A program made the translations under genes and the position numbers. A DNA stretch of 51,401 nucleotides. Origin: Opitutaceae bacterium. Its GTDB lineage: Bacteria; Verrucomicrobiota; Verrucomicrobiia; Opitutales; Opitutaceae. A model generated the notes under the pieces. The model made no database searches. It was not told the origin of the DNA and worked only from the letters and a program-made list of their open reading frames with translations. Positions 41,328 to 49,267 of the stretch are shown one piece after another. The stretch is from NCBI GenBank assembly GCA_947474995.1, contig CANJNJ010000016.1:1-51401 (forward strand), read 5' to 3'. Numbering within the stretch: position 1 is the first letter of the stretch; the number at the start of each line of letters is the position of its first letter.

Positions 41328-42992
41328 CTAACTCCTTTTCAGCAACTCCTCGGCGTGCGCGAGGGCGCTCTTCGCCTTGCTGTCGCCGAGCATCCGGGCC
41401 AACTCGCTCACCCGGGCTTTCCGACTCGCCTGGATCGGCGCAATGGTCACGAGGGCACGATCTTTGGACTGGTCCTTTGTCACCACGAGATGGCAGTTCG
41501 CCTGCGCCGCTACCTGCGGCAGATGGGTCACGCACAGGACCTGATGATTCTTCGCAATGGCGCCCATTTTCTCTCCGACCACGCGACCGATCTCGCCGCC
41601 GACGTTGGCATCCACCTCGTCAAATACGAGCAGCGCCACCTCGTCGAGGTCGGCCAGCACGGACTTCAACGCGAGCATCACGCGGGCCAGTTCACCACTC
41701 GACGCCACGCGGTTGAGCGGCAGGGGGGCCTCGCCCACGTTCGGCGAAAACAGAAACTCACAGCCGCAATCCCCGGTCGACGCGAGGTCGGGCAGCGAGA
41801 CAATCCGCACGAGAAATTCCGCCTTTTTGAAACCGAGCTGGGCGATGCCCTTGGCTGCCGCCCGGGCCAGTTCCCGCGCCGATTTCTCACGCACGGCGCG
41901 CAAGGTCTGGGCCTCCCGACGTGCCACGGTCAGCGCGGCGCCGCTTTGCTTTTCCAAACGCGCCAGAGCGCCAGCCAGATCGCCCTGCACCTCGAGCCGC
42001 TGACGCATCACCTCGCGCGCGGCCCGCACCGCGGCCAGGTCACCGCCGTGCCGGCGTTTGACCTCGAGCCAGGTGTTCATCCGCGTCGTCAGCTGCTCCG
42101 CCTGTTCGGGATCAAACTGCAATTCCTGACTGAGCGCCGAAAACTCGGCGCCAAGATCGTTTAATTCGACCGCCGCCGAGGCGAGCCGATCGGCCAGCGG
42201 TTTGCTGGCCGCATCGATCGCCTCGAGTTGCCGCGCTTCCCGGAGCAGCGCCCCGAGCCGCGACTGCAGTCCCTCCTCTCCCGTCAACCCCGCCGCCAGC
42301 GCCGAAGAAAGCTCTGTGAGTTCCTGCGCCCGGCTCAGTCGCTGAAAATCCCGTTCCAGCGTCTCGATCGCTTCCTCCGTCAACTCCAACGCCTCGATCG
42401 CCGCGAGTTGGTTGCGCAGGAAATCGATTTGCTCCGGCGACAGTTTCGTCTCGTGCGCCAATTTTTCCCGCTGTTCGACGAGCCCGCGCCACGCGCGGTA
42501 GCTCGCCTGATATGTCTCCAGTGCCCCACCCGCCCGGCCAAAGAGGTCGAGCAACTCCAGTTGGCAACTTTCCTTGAGCAACCGCCGTGGCTCGCTCGGC
42601 CCATGAAAGTCGACCCAGTGTTCGCCCAGTCGTTGCAAGGCCGAGAGCGTGGCCAGGCTGCCATTCACGGTGATTTTTGGCGCCTTCTCGCGCGGCACGC
42701 TGCGCTTCAAAATCATGATGCCGTCCTCGCACGGCGGCAGATCGAGTTCGGCCAGCAGGGCGTCGATCTTCTTCGCGTCGGCGAAATAGAGACTCGCCTC
42801 GACGTCCGCGGCCGCCGCGCCCTGGCGGATAATGGTCTTGTCCGCCCGTTCGCCCGCCAGTAGCGCGAGTCCGCCGAGCAGGATGCTCTTGCCCGCGCCG
42901 GTCTCGCCCGTGACCGCCGTAAAACCCGCCTCGAAGTCGAGGGCGACCTCTTCGAGCAAAGCCAGGTTACGAATTCGGAGCGACTGCAGCAT
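41328..42992 (-). CDS. recN: DNA repair protein RecN
   Basis: SMC-like ATPase of double-strand break repair. The 554-residue protein starts MLQSLRIRNLALLEEVALDF and carries Walker A GETGAGKS (29-36), a long coiled-coil middle (about 150-360) interrupted by the usual hinge, the signature segment LNRVASSGELARVMLALKS, and Walker B with the DEVDANVGG loop near residue 475. The normal family length is about 550. It is a single gene convergent with ccsA. No SOS box can be judged because the operator of this phylum is not certain to me. Confidence 0.96.
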   Translation of the reverse strand: MLQSLRIRNLALLEEVALDFEAGFTAVTGETGAGKSILLGGLALLAGERADKTIIRQGAAAADVEASLYFADAKKIDALLAELDLPPCEDGIMILKRSVPREKAPKITVNGSLATLSALQRLGEHWVDFHGPSEPRRLLKESCQLELLDLFGRAGGALETYQASYRAWRGLVEQREKLAHETKLSPEQIDFLRNQLAAIEALELTEEAIETLERDFQRLSRAQELTELSSALAAGLTGEEGLQSRLGALLREARQLEAIDAASKPLADRLASAAVELNDLGAEFSALSQELQFDPEQAEQLTTRMNTWLEVKRRHGGDLAAVRAAREVMRQRLEVQGDLAGALARLEKQSGAALTVARREAQTLRAVREKSARELARAAAKGIAQLGFKKAEFLVRIVSLPDLASTGDCGCEFLFSPNVGEAPLPLNRVASSGELARVMLALKSVLADLDEVALLVFDEVDANVGGEIGRVVGEKMGAIAKNHQVLCVTHLPQVAAQANCHLVVTKDQSKDRALVTIAPIQASRKARVSELARMLGDSKAKSALAHAEELLKRS

Positions 42993-43230
42993 GGCCGCAA
43001 CGGATGAAGGGCCGGACCGCGAGCGTCAAAGCCCCTTCTGAAAAATTGCGTTTGCTTCCGGCACGGCCCACGGAGCCGGCATCAATGTTACCAGAGCGAT
43101 AACCAGGATGGGTCCTCCTTTCGCCCGCATTTCCTGCGCGGGCGTTTACCGTATCGTGATGCGAAAATCTTCGACTAATCAGTAGTGTTTTGGGGGCACT
43201 CCGTTAAGACCCGTCATATCCCAATATCCC

Positions 43231-44073
43231 ATGCCTCGGAAACTCCTCCCCCTTCTTGTCCTCACGGGCACCCTGTTTTTACCGGCCAGGGCGCACGCGG
43301 CGGATGCCGTGAAAATTGACGTGCAGCGCCTGCCCACGGGTCTCCGCTTCGGACTGATTGGCGAACGTCAGAGCCAACCGGCGCCGACATTGTTCGTCTT
43401 GCAAGGCGACTTGGACGTCGCGCGACGCGAGCCCATCTACACGGAAGTGGCCCGCCTCCTCGCGCGCCATGGTTTTATAAGCGTGATGATCGATGCGCCG
43501 GCGCATGGCGAAGATCGCCGCGAAGGCGAAGGCTCGGAACTCGCCGCCTGGTGCACGCGGGTCGACCAGGGCGAAAATTTCTTGGGAGATTTCACCACGC
43601 GGGCCCGTGCCGTGCTCGATTACCTAGTCAAAGAGCGCATCACCGATCCGACGCGGGTCGCCGCCTGCGGGACTTCCCGCGGCGGTTTTCTCGCCTTTCA
43701 CCTCGCGGCCGCAGAACCCCGGATTCGCTTTATCGGCGGCATCGCCCCGCTGACCGACCTGACCGCGCTCAAGGAATTCGCCACGATTACTCATCGACCA
43801 CAAGCGGAGGCCCTGTCCTTGACCACGCTCGCGCCCCGGCTGGCCGGCCGGCCGGCGTGGGTGTGCATTGGCAACAACGACGCTCGCATCGACACCGACC
43901 AGGTCATCGCTTTTACCCGCGCCCTGGTCAAAGCCACCGCTCAGGGGCAAAAGGCCGATGCCTCTGTGCCCGTGGAAGTCGTCATCAATACCAGCGCCGG
44001 TCACCGGAGTACGCTCCACGATCACGAACTACTGGCGGCGTGGCTGCTCCAGCAGTTCGGCCTGGCCCAGTGA
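43231..44073 (+). CDS. Secreted alpha/beta-hydrolase
   Basis: A 280-residue exported hydrolase with signal peptide MPRKLLPLLVLTGTLFLPARAHA. The fold shows ISVMIDAPAHGED, a nucleophile Ser149 in CGTSRGGFLA, an acid Asp in GNNDARIDTD and a His in SAGHRSTLHDHE. GxSRGG and PAHGED are typical of dienelactone-hydrolase and prolyl-oligopeptidase-like families. Neighbours give no clue: recN lies upstream on the other strand and aguA converges on it. The substrate is unknown. Confidence 0.85.
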   Translation: MPRKLLPLLVLTGTLFLPARAHAADAVKIDVQRLPTGLRFGLIGERQSQPAPTLFVLQGDLDVARREPIYTEVARLLARHGFISVMIDAPAHGEDRREGEGSELAAWCTRVDQGENFLGDFTTRARAVLDYLVKERITDPTRVAACGTSRGGFLAFHLAAAEPRIRFIGGIAPLTDLTALKEFATITHRPQAEALSLTTLAPRLAGRPAWVCIGNNDARIDTDQVIAFTRALVKATAQGQKADASVPVEVVINTSAGHRSTLHDHELLAAWLLQQFGLAQ

Positions 44074-44113
44074 CGTACAGGACGAAGGGGACGGGAGGGT
44101 CCGTGGTGTAGCA

Positions 44114-44128
44114 CGGGCCTTTAGCCCG
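44114..44128. repeat. Palindrome at the hydrolase / aguA convergent junction
   Basis: CGGGC-CTTTA-GCCCG, 5-bp arms with a 5-base loop, in the 65-base gap between two converging stops. It resembles a word common in repetitive extragenic elements of this group and may end transcription. Confidence 0.45.
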
Positions 44129-44138
44129 CGTTGTTGGC

Positions 44139-45230
44139 TCAGGCCGGCTGCTGCTGAGACAGGCAGTGCAGCGTGCCGAGACCCCAAATCAAATCGTAGC
44201 AATCGATCGGTACGACTTCGCGCCCCGGGAAACAGCCACCGATAATCTCACAGGCCGCGGCATCGCTCCGCTTTTGGCGAAACGTCGGCACGAGCACCGC
44301 GCCGTTGATAATAAGGAAATTCGCGTAGCTCGCCGGCACCCGCCAGCGCTGAAAGCCCATGGCCCGCGGCATGGGCAACTTCACGAGGTCGAATTTCTTT
44401 CCACGCGCCGTTCGAAAGTCTTGCAGCCGTTCGAGATTTTCCGCCAGCGCCCGGTAGTTCGCATCTGGGCGCTTCGACTCTACGACGGTGATCAGACCGT
44501 CGGATTTATAAAAACGCGTGAGGTCATCGACATGCCCGTCCGTGTCGTCCCCCACAATGCCCTGACCGAGCCAGAGTACTTTGGTCACCCCAAGGCAGGC
44601 TTTCAGATCTTCCTCGATTTCCTTTCGCGTCAGATGCGGATTGCGGTTGGGATGCAACAGACACGCCTCGGTCGTCAGCAGCAGGCCCGCGCCATTGACA
44701 TCAATGGACCCGCCCTCGAACACCATGTCGTTCGCGAACCGGCGGACGCGCAACGCCTGGCTGATGCGCAATGGAATCGCCTGATCAAAATCGTAGGGCG
44801 GATATTTGTCGCCCCACGCGTTGTAATGCCAGTGCGTCAGGGCCACTTCACCGGTCCGATCATTCTTCACAAAGATCGGGCCGTGATCGCGGCACCAGGC
44901 GTCATTGGTCGGATGATTGTAGAACGCGACTTGCTTCATCACCGCGCCCGCGGCCACGCAGAGCCGCTTCGCCCGCGGTTGAAGGGCGGTCGCGCAATTG
45001 ATTCTTACGTTTTCGAAGCGGCTGATTTGCGCCACGAATTTTGCATACGCATAGGGCACGGCGCGAAATCGACCCGGCCAAGTGGCATGCCGGTGGGGCC
45101 AGGAAAGCCAGACGGCCGCCTGGGGCTCCCATTCGGCCGGCATCCGAAATCCGAGGGCCGCCGGCGACCGGCGGCCTCGTGGCGACGTCGGCACCCTGGC
45201 ACGAGAATTTATTTTGACCACCTGAGCCAT
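44139..45230 (-). CDS. aguA: Agmatine deiminase
   Basis: Turns agmatine into N-carbamoylputrescine and ammonia, the step before AguB in putrescine synthesis. The 363-residue protein belongs to the peptidylarginine-deiminase-like fold: PAEWEPQAAVWLSWPH near the N-terminus, NDAWCRDHGPIFV, the MVFEGGSIDVNG stretch, TDGHVDDLTRF and the catalytic Cys356 in GLGTLHCLSQQ. The usual form of the last motif is GGGNIHC, so Gly-to-Leu and Asn-to-Thr changes are seen here. A start at 45143 (MPAEWEPQ) would trim a basic N-terminal extension. It lies 69 bases after aguB on the same strand. Confidence 0.93.
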   Translation of the reverse strand: MAQVVKINSRARVPTSPRGRRSPAALGFRMPAEWEPQAAVWLSWPHRHATWPGRFRAVPYAYAKFVAQISRFENVRINCATALQPRAKRLCVAAGAVMKQVAFYNHPTNDAWCRDHGPIFVKNDRTGEVALTHWHYNAWGDKYPPYDFDQAIPLRISQALRVRRFANDMVFEGGSIDVNGAGLLLTTEACLLHPNRNPHLTRKEIEEDLKACLGVTKVLWLGQGIVGDDTDGHVDDLTRFYKSDGLITVVESKRPDANYRALAENLERLQDFRTARGKKFDLVKLPMPRAMGFQRWRVPASYANFLIINGAVLVPTFRQKRSDAAACEIIGGCFPGREVVPIDCYDLIWGLGTLHCLSQQQPA

Positions 45231-45299
45231 GATAGAAATTGCGTCCTGTTTTGTTTGCGTCGCGGCGCGGTACTGGGGGAATTGCGCCGTAATTTTTCT

Positions 45300-46178
45300 T
45301 CAGTCGATAAATCGCCGCGTTAAGTCCCCATAGGCATCAATCCGCCGATCCCGCAAAAACGGCCAGTGCGTGCGCGTGTCATCCACCTGGGCCCGGTTGA
45401 CCGGCACGAGCAGAACTTCTTCGCGGTCCGCCGTGGCCTTGGCCAAAATCTCGCCGCTGGTCCCCGCGACAAAACTTTGGCCCCAAAATTCCAGGCCATC
45501 GCCGCCCGCCGGGCGTTCGAGGCCAATGCGGTTCGTCACCGCGACATAGCAGCCATTGGCAACGCCATGCGCCCGCTGGATGGTTTCCCACGCCGCGTGC
45601 TGTTTCGCGCCTTGCGTTTTCTTTTCCTTCGGATGCCAGCCAATGGCGGTCGGGTAGAAAATAATTTCCGCGCCCTGCAACGCGGTCAACCGCGCGGCCT
45701 CAGGGAACCACTGATCCCAGCAAATCAACACGCCGATCTTGCCATACTTCGTCGGCCAGGCGCGAAAACCCGTGTCGCCGGGCGTGAAATAGAATTTTTC
45801 GTAATAGGCGGGATCATCGGGAATGTGCATTTTCCGATAGATCCCACGGAGCGTCCCATCGGCGTCGATAATCGCGGCCGTGTTGTGATAGAGCCCCGAC
45901 GCACGTTTCTCGAAGAGGGACACGATAATGACCACCCCGTGCTGGCGCGCCAGTTTTTGAAACACCTTCGTCGTCGGCCCCGGGACACTCTCCGCCAGGG
46001 CGAAGTTCGCATAGTCCTCGCTCTGGCAAAAATACTGCGAGCGAAACAGCTCTTGGGTGCAGATAATCTGCGCCCCTTGGCGCGCCGCCTGTTCGGTCAA
46101 CGCGAGCGACCGTCTCAGGTTCGCCGCGGGATCCGCGGAGCACGCGTGCTGTAAAAGACCGAGGGTGACCGTGGACAT
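45300..46178 (-). CDS. aguB: N-carbamoylputrescine amidase
   Basis: Nitrilase-superfamily enzyme that converts N-carbamoylputrescine to putrescine, carbon dioxide and ammonia. The 292-residue protein shows the full catalytic triad: Glu43 (ICTQELFRSQYF), Lys116 (YRKMHIPDDP) and Cys153 (VLICWDQWFPEAAR). IPDDPAYYEKFYFTPGDTG and GWHPKEK are signature words of the plant/bacterial AguB branch. The gene follows hisG by 59 bases and precedes aguA by 69. It is one of the few genes here with a weak Shine-Dalgarno (GTGAGG about 12 bases before ATG). Confidence 0.95.
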   Translation of the reverse strand: MSTVTLGLLQHACSADPAANLRRSLALTEQAARQGAQIICTQELFRSQYFCQSEDYANFALAESVPGPTTKVFQKLARQHGVVIIVSLFEKRASGLYHNTAAIIDADGTLRGIYRKMHIPDDPAYYEKFYFTPGDTGFRAWPTKYGKIGVLICWDQWFPEAARLTALQGAEIIFYPTAIGWHPKEKKTQGAKQHAAWETIQRAHGVANGCYVAVTNRIGLERPAGGDGLEFWGQSFVAGTSGEILAKATADREEVLLVPVNRAQVDDTRTHWPFLRDRRIDAYGDLTRRFID

Positions 46179-46237
46179 GAAGGGAACCTCACTCGCTGCG
46201 GGTGGGACGCGGCGTCGCGTCCCCGAAATTGGGACGC

Positions 46238-47122
46238 TCAGTACACCACTTTGTTGAGCGGGTACTCGACGATGCCTTCAGCCCCGAGGGCTTTGAGTTG
46301 CGGGATAATTTCGCGCACGACACTCTCGTCGATAATGGTCTCGAGCGCGATCCAGTCGGGCGAGGTGAGGTGGGAGATTGTCGGGTTGCGCAGCGCCGGC
46401 AGGGTTTTCACCACCTCCTCGAGCGAGGCCTTGGGCAGATTCATCTTGAGCCCGACCTTGGAGCCGGCTTCGAGCGCGCCGCGCAGCAGCAACGCGAGGG
46501 TTTCGATTTTCTTCCGCTTGGCCGGATTGGTCCAACTCTTCTTGTTGGCGATGAGCTTGGTGTTGGTCTCCAGGAGCGTGTCGACGATTCGCAGCTTGTT
46601 GGCCCGGAGCGAACTGCCGGTCTCGGTGATGTCGACGATCGCATCGACGAGATCCGGCACTTTCACCTCTGTCGCGCCCCACGAAAACTCGATCTCGACC
46701 TTCACGCCCTTCTGCTCGAAGTAACGCTTTGTGGTATTGACCAGCTCCGTGGCGATGCGCTTGCCGGCCAGATCCGCCACGGTCTTGACCGATGAATTCT
46801 CCGGCACACACAGCACCCAGCGGGATTTAAGGGTCGAAGCACGACTGTAGACGAGATCACACACCTCCACGACGTCGGAGGCGTTTTCCTGCACCCAGTC
46901 ATAACCCGTCAAGCCGCAGTCAAAAAACCCGTGCTCCACATACCGGCTCAGCTCCTGGGCGCGCACGAATCGGCCGTCAAGTTCCGGGTCGTCGATGGAC
47001 GGACGGTAACTGCGCGAGTTCGTCGTGATTTTCCAGCCCGCCTTGGCGAACAGGATTTTTGTGGAATCCTCGAGACTGCCCTTCGGCAGACCGAGCATCA
47101 GCAGTGGTACATTCTCAGACAC
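46238..47122 (-). CDS. hisG: ATP phosphoribosyltransferase, long form
   Basis: First enzyme of histidine synthesis. I chose the GTG at 47122 ([17 protein letters not shown], 294 residues) because the ATG at 47098 would cut into the first beta strand of the fold. The frame upstream of 47122 overlaps the divergent regulator. Motifs are [22 protein letters not shown], the phosphate loop [17 protein letters not shown], and the C-terminal regulatory domain (about 215-294) that ends [10 protein letters not shown]. The presence of this domain makes it the long, histidine-inhibited form that needs no HisZ. It is followed 59 bases later by aguB and aguA. No other his gene is near. Confidence 0.93.
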   Translation of the reverse strand: MSENVPLLMLGLPKGSLEDSTKILFAKAGWKITTNSRSYRPSIDDPELDGRFVRAQELSRYVEHGFFDCGLTGYDWVQENASDVVEVCDLVYSRASTLKSRWVLCVPENSSVKTVADLAGKRIATELVNTTKRYFEQKGVKVEIEFSWGATEVKVPDLVDAIVDITETGSSLRANKLRIVDTLLETNTKLIANKKSWTNPAKRKKIETLALLLRGALEAGSKVGLKMNLPKASLEEVVKTLPALRNPTISHLTSPDWIALETIIDESVVREIIPQLKALGAEGIVEYPLNKVVY

Positions 47123-47246
47123 AGGCCCAAAGGACACGCGGGCCGTAAAGCCTTCAAGCCTATTTGCCGGATCCCCCCTGAACACCGTGGCGGTTCGAGC
47201 GGGAGCACGACCGCTCCCAACGGAAACCAGGCCGAGGGCGCGGGGG

Positions 47247-47274
47247 TTGACATCCCTGGCGGCAATTGTAAAAG
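47247..47274 (+). promoter_or_regulatory. Likely promoter of the PhoB-type regulator
   Basis: Consensus -35 TTGACA (47247-47252), a 16-base spacer and -10 TAAAAG (47269-47274), 18 bases before the ATG at 47292. That leaves a short or near-absent leader. Confidence 0.45.
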
Positions 47275-47291
47275 AATACCTGCTGTCTGGT

Positions 47292-48053
47292 ATGTCCACC
47301 ATCCCTCCGCCGCGCTCCGAACCCAAGCCGCTGATCGTCATCGTCGAGGACGAGGCGGAACTCGCGACCCTGATTGCGAATCACCTGGAAAAAGCCGGAA
47401 TGCACACGCAAATTTGCACGCGCGCGTCGCATGCGATGAAATTTCTGGAGAAGAATTTTGCGAATCTCATCCTGATGGACATCAACCTTCCCGATCAATC
47501 CGGCTTCGCGCTGGCGGAAGAGTTGAAAGCGGAGGAGATCAACGTGCCGATCATCTTCCTCACGGGTAACGTCGAGGAAAACAGCAAGGTGCACGGACTC
47601 GACATGGGCGGCGACGATTACATCACCAAGCCCTTCAGCTACGCCGAGGTCGTGGCGCGGATTCGCGCCGTCTTGCGCCGAACGGAGGCCAAGACCGATC
47701 TTAATGTGACGAAGAACGTCCGGATCAGCGACGAGCCCTTTGAGATCTGCGGCGCGTTGATTACCCCCGAGCGACTGGAAATCTCGTTTCCAGGCAATGT
47801 CGTGCAAAACCTGGGGCGCAAGGAACTGGGCATTCTCGCCTACCTTCACGCGCACCCCAGCCAAATCATTCCGCGCAAGGCCCTGATCCATTCGGTCTGG
47901 GGCCTGCATGCCGACGTCAAGAGCCGCTCGCTTGATCAATACATCGTCAAGGTCCGGGAACTTTTCGCCGCGCACGGGCTGAGCCTGGATTCGTTCCGCA
48001 CGATCCACGGGATTGGTTACAACTTCGAACCGCCCCCCGCCGCGCAAAAGTAG
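47292..48053 (+). CDS. OmpR/PhoB-family response regulator
   Basis: A 253-residue DNA-binding regulator starting [20 protein letters not shown]. The long frame before it is a shadow of hisG. The receiver domain (13-128) has Glu19-Asp20, phospho-acceptor Asp63 in [11 protein letters not shown], Thr91 in FLTGNV and Lys113 in [11 protein letters not shown]. The winged-helix domain (about 150-245) has [20 protein letters not shown] and [15 protein letters not shown], ending [11 protein letters not shown]. No kinase is adjacent, so it is an orphan. It is divergent from hisG with 169 bases between the starts. Its targets are unknown. Confidence 0.93.
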   Translation: MSTIPPPRSEPKPLIVIVEDEAELATLIANHLEKAGMHTQICTRASHAMKFLEKNFANLILMDINLPDQSGFALAEELKAEEINVPIIFLTGNVEENSKVHGLDMGGDDYITKPFSYAEVVARIRAVLRRTEAKTDLNVTKNVRISDEPFEICGALITPERLEISFPGNVVQNLGRKELGILAYLHAHPSQIIPRKALIHSVWGLHADVKSRSLDQYIVKVRELFAAHGLSLDSFRTIHGIGYNFEPPPAAQK

Positions 48054-48112
48054 CCCGGTCCCCGACCGGCGTGGGCTGGGCAGCCGCCAACGCGTTTGGC
48101 CGAGTTCGTCGT

Positions 48113-48157
48113 TCCGCCTTGAGGCGGAAGGTTTGTCTGATTCCGCCTCAAGGCGGA
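48113..48157. repeat. Inverted repeat at the regulator / exonuclease convergent junction
   Basis: Perfect 17-bp arms: TCCGCCTTGAGGCGGAA (48113-48129) and its complement (48141-48157) around 11 bases. Each arm is itself a palindrome. It shares the TTCCGCCT word with the element at 5169-5335, so it may be the same family. Confidence 0.75.
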
Positions 48158-48183
48158 TCTACAAACGCCGACGTGACAGACCC

Positions 48184-49143
48184 TCAAAACAACTCCGCCT
48201 GCGTTTCCCGGCCGCTTCGCCCGGGCTGCGCGGCGTTTCCGGCTGGCTTCACGATTTCTGTCACGCTTGCCGCTCCGCCTGCATACCGTTTCCGCGCCTC
48301 GGCCAGCGCGCCCCGCATTTCAAACGACTCGAGCAGGCGAAAGAGTTCCTCCGGTTGCGGCGTGCGCCACTCGGGCTTTACCGGCGGCAGCGCCAGGTTC
48401 AAGGTCGTGAGTCTTCGATTCAAACGCAGCCGATCCGCCGCGCCGGCCACGGCTTCACGAAAGCGATCGGGCTTCAGTTCTGCCGCGTGCCCAATGACGC
48501 CCTCGAGATCCCCCCACTCCGCCAGCCATTTCGACGCCGTCTTCGGCCCGACTCCGTCGACGCCGGGAATGTTATCCGCCGTATCACCGACGAGGGCGAG
48601 ATAGTCGGCGATTTTTGCCGGTGGCACGCCAAACTTTTCCTGCACGCCCACGGCGTCGAGCAATCGCCACCCCAGTTTGGGGTTGGCCGACGGCGGTGGG
48701 AGCATGATTTTGATCTGCGCGTTCACAATCTGGGCAAAATCCTTGTCGCTGCTGACGATGACAATCTCATGGCCTGCGGTGGCGAGCGCCACGGCCTCGG
48801 CCGCGAGCAGATCGTCGCTCTCGACGCCATCCTGCTCGATCCCCGCCAGGCCCATCGCCCGCGTGAGTTGCTTGAGCGGCTCGATTTGGTGGGTGAGCGG
48901 TTCCGGCATTTCCTTGCGCTGCGCCTTGTACTCCGGATGCAGGGCGAGCCGATCCTGCGCGCCGCCGAGATCAAAGAAGACCAGGATGGACTCGGGGTTT
49001 TCCTGATCGGCGAGTTTCCAAATCGACTTCACCCAACCGTGCAAAGCCCCGGTCGGAAACCCGTCCGCCCGGGTCAATTCCGGCAGCGCGTGGAAGCAAC
49101 GGTACGCGAGGTTGAAGCCGTCAATCAGCAGCCATTTGGGCAT
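48184..49143 (-). CDS. Stand-alone 5'-3' exonuclease (PolA N-terminal / XPG-like)
   Basis: A 319-residue flap-type nuclease like the N-terminal domain of DNA polymerase I, with no polymerase part. It begins MPKWLLIDGFNLAYRCFHAL with metal-binding Asp8, has DQENPESILVFFDLGG, the acidic cluster VESDDLLAAEA, VSSDKDFAQI and the helix-hairpin-helix GDTADNIPGVDGVGPKTASKWL. The order and residues match the active family. The C-terminal tail ends GRETQAELF. It probably removes RNA primers or flaps. No operon partner is evident. Confidence 0.92.
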   Translation of the reverse strand: MPKWLLIDGFNLAYRCFHALPELTRADGFPTGALHGWVKSIWKLADQENPESILVFFDLGGAQDRLALHPEYKAQRKEMPEPLTHQIEPLKQLTRAMGLAGIEQDGVESDDLLAAEAVALATAGHEIVIVSSDKDFAQIVNAQIKIMLPPPSANPKLGWRLLDAVGVQEKFGVPPAKIADYLALVGDTADNIPGVDGVGPKTASKWLAEWGDLEGVIGHAAELKPDRFREAVAGAADRLRLNRRLTTLNLALPPVKPEWRTPQPEELFRLLESFEMRGALAEARKRYAGGAASVTEIVKPAGNAAQPGRSGRETQAELF

Positions 49144-49153
49144 GGGGAGGAAA

Positions 49154-49264
49154 AGTTGAGAGTTGAAAGATGAGAGTTGAGAGACTCAAAACCGCACATC
49201 CTACCGGATGCCGACCGACAACCATCGTTCCCCGCTGAAGACTCTCAATCCTCAACTCTCAACT
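49154..49264. repeat. Long inverted repeat of GTTGAGA-type units
   Basis: AGTTGAGAGTTGAAAGATGAGAG at 49154-49176 (continuing with TTGAGAG) is mirrored by its complement at 49241-49264, where AGTTGAGAGTTGA matches exactly over 13 bases and the rest with few changes. The arms are built of GTTGAGA repeats. It fills the gap between the exonuclease start and the Ig-like protein stop, four bases from that stop, and may end its transcript. Confidence 0.7.
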
Positions 49265-49267
49265 GGC

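Noticed and set aside
44139-45230. AguA as inactive because of GLGTLHC instead of GGGNIHC
   Set aside because: The catalytic Cys and His, and all other active-site motifs, are intact and aguB is adjacent, so loss of function is unlikely.
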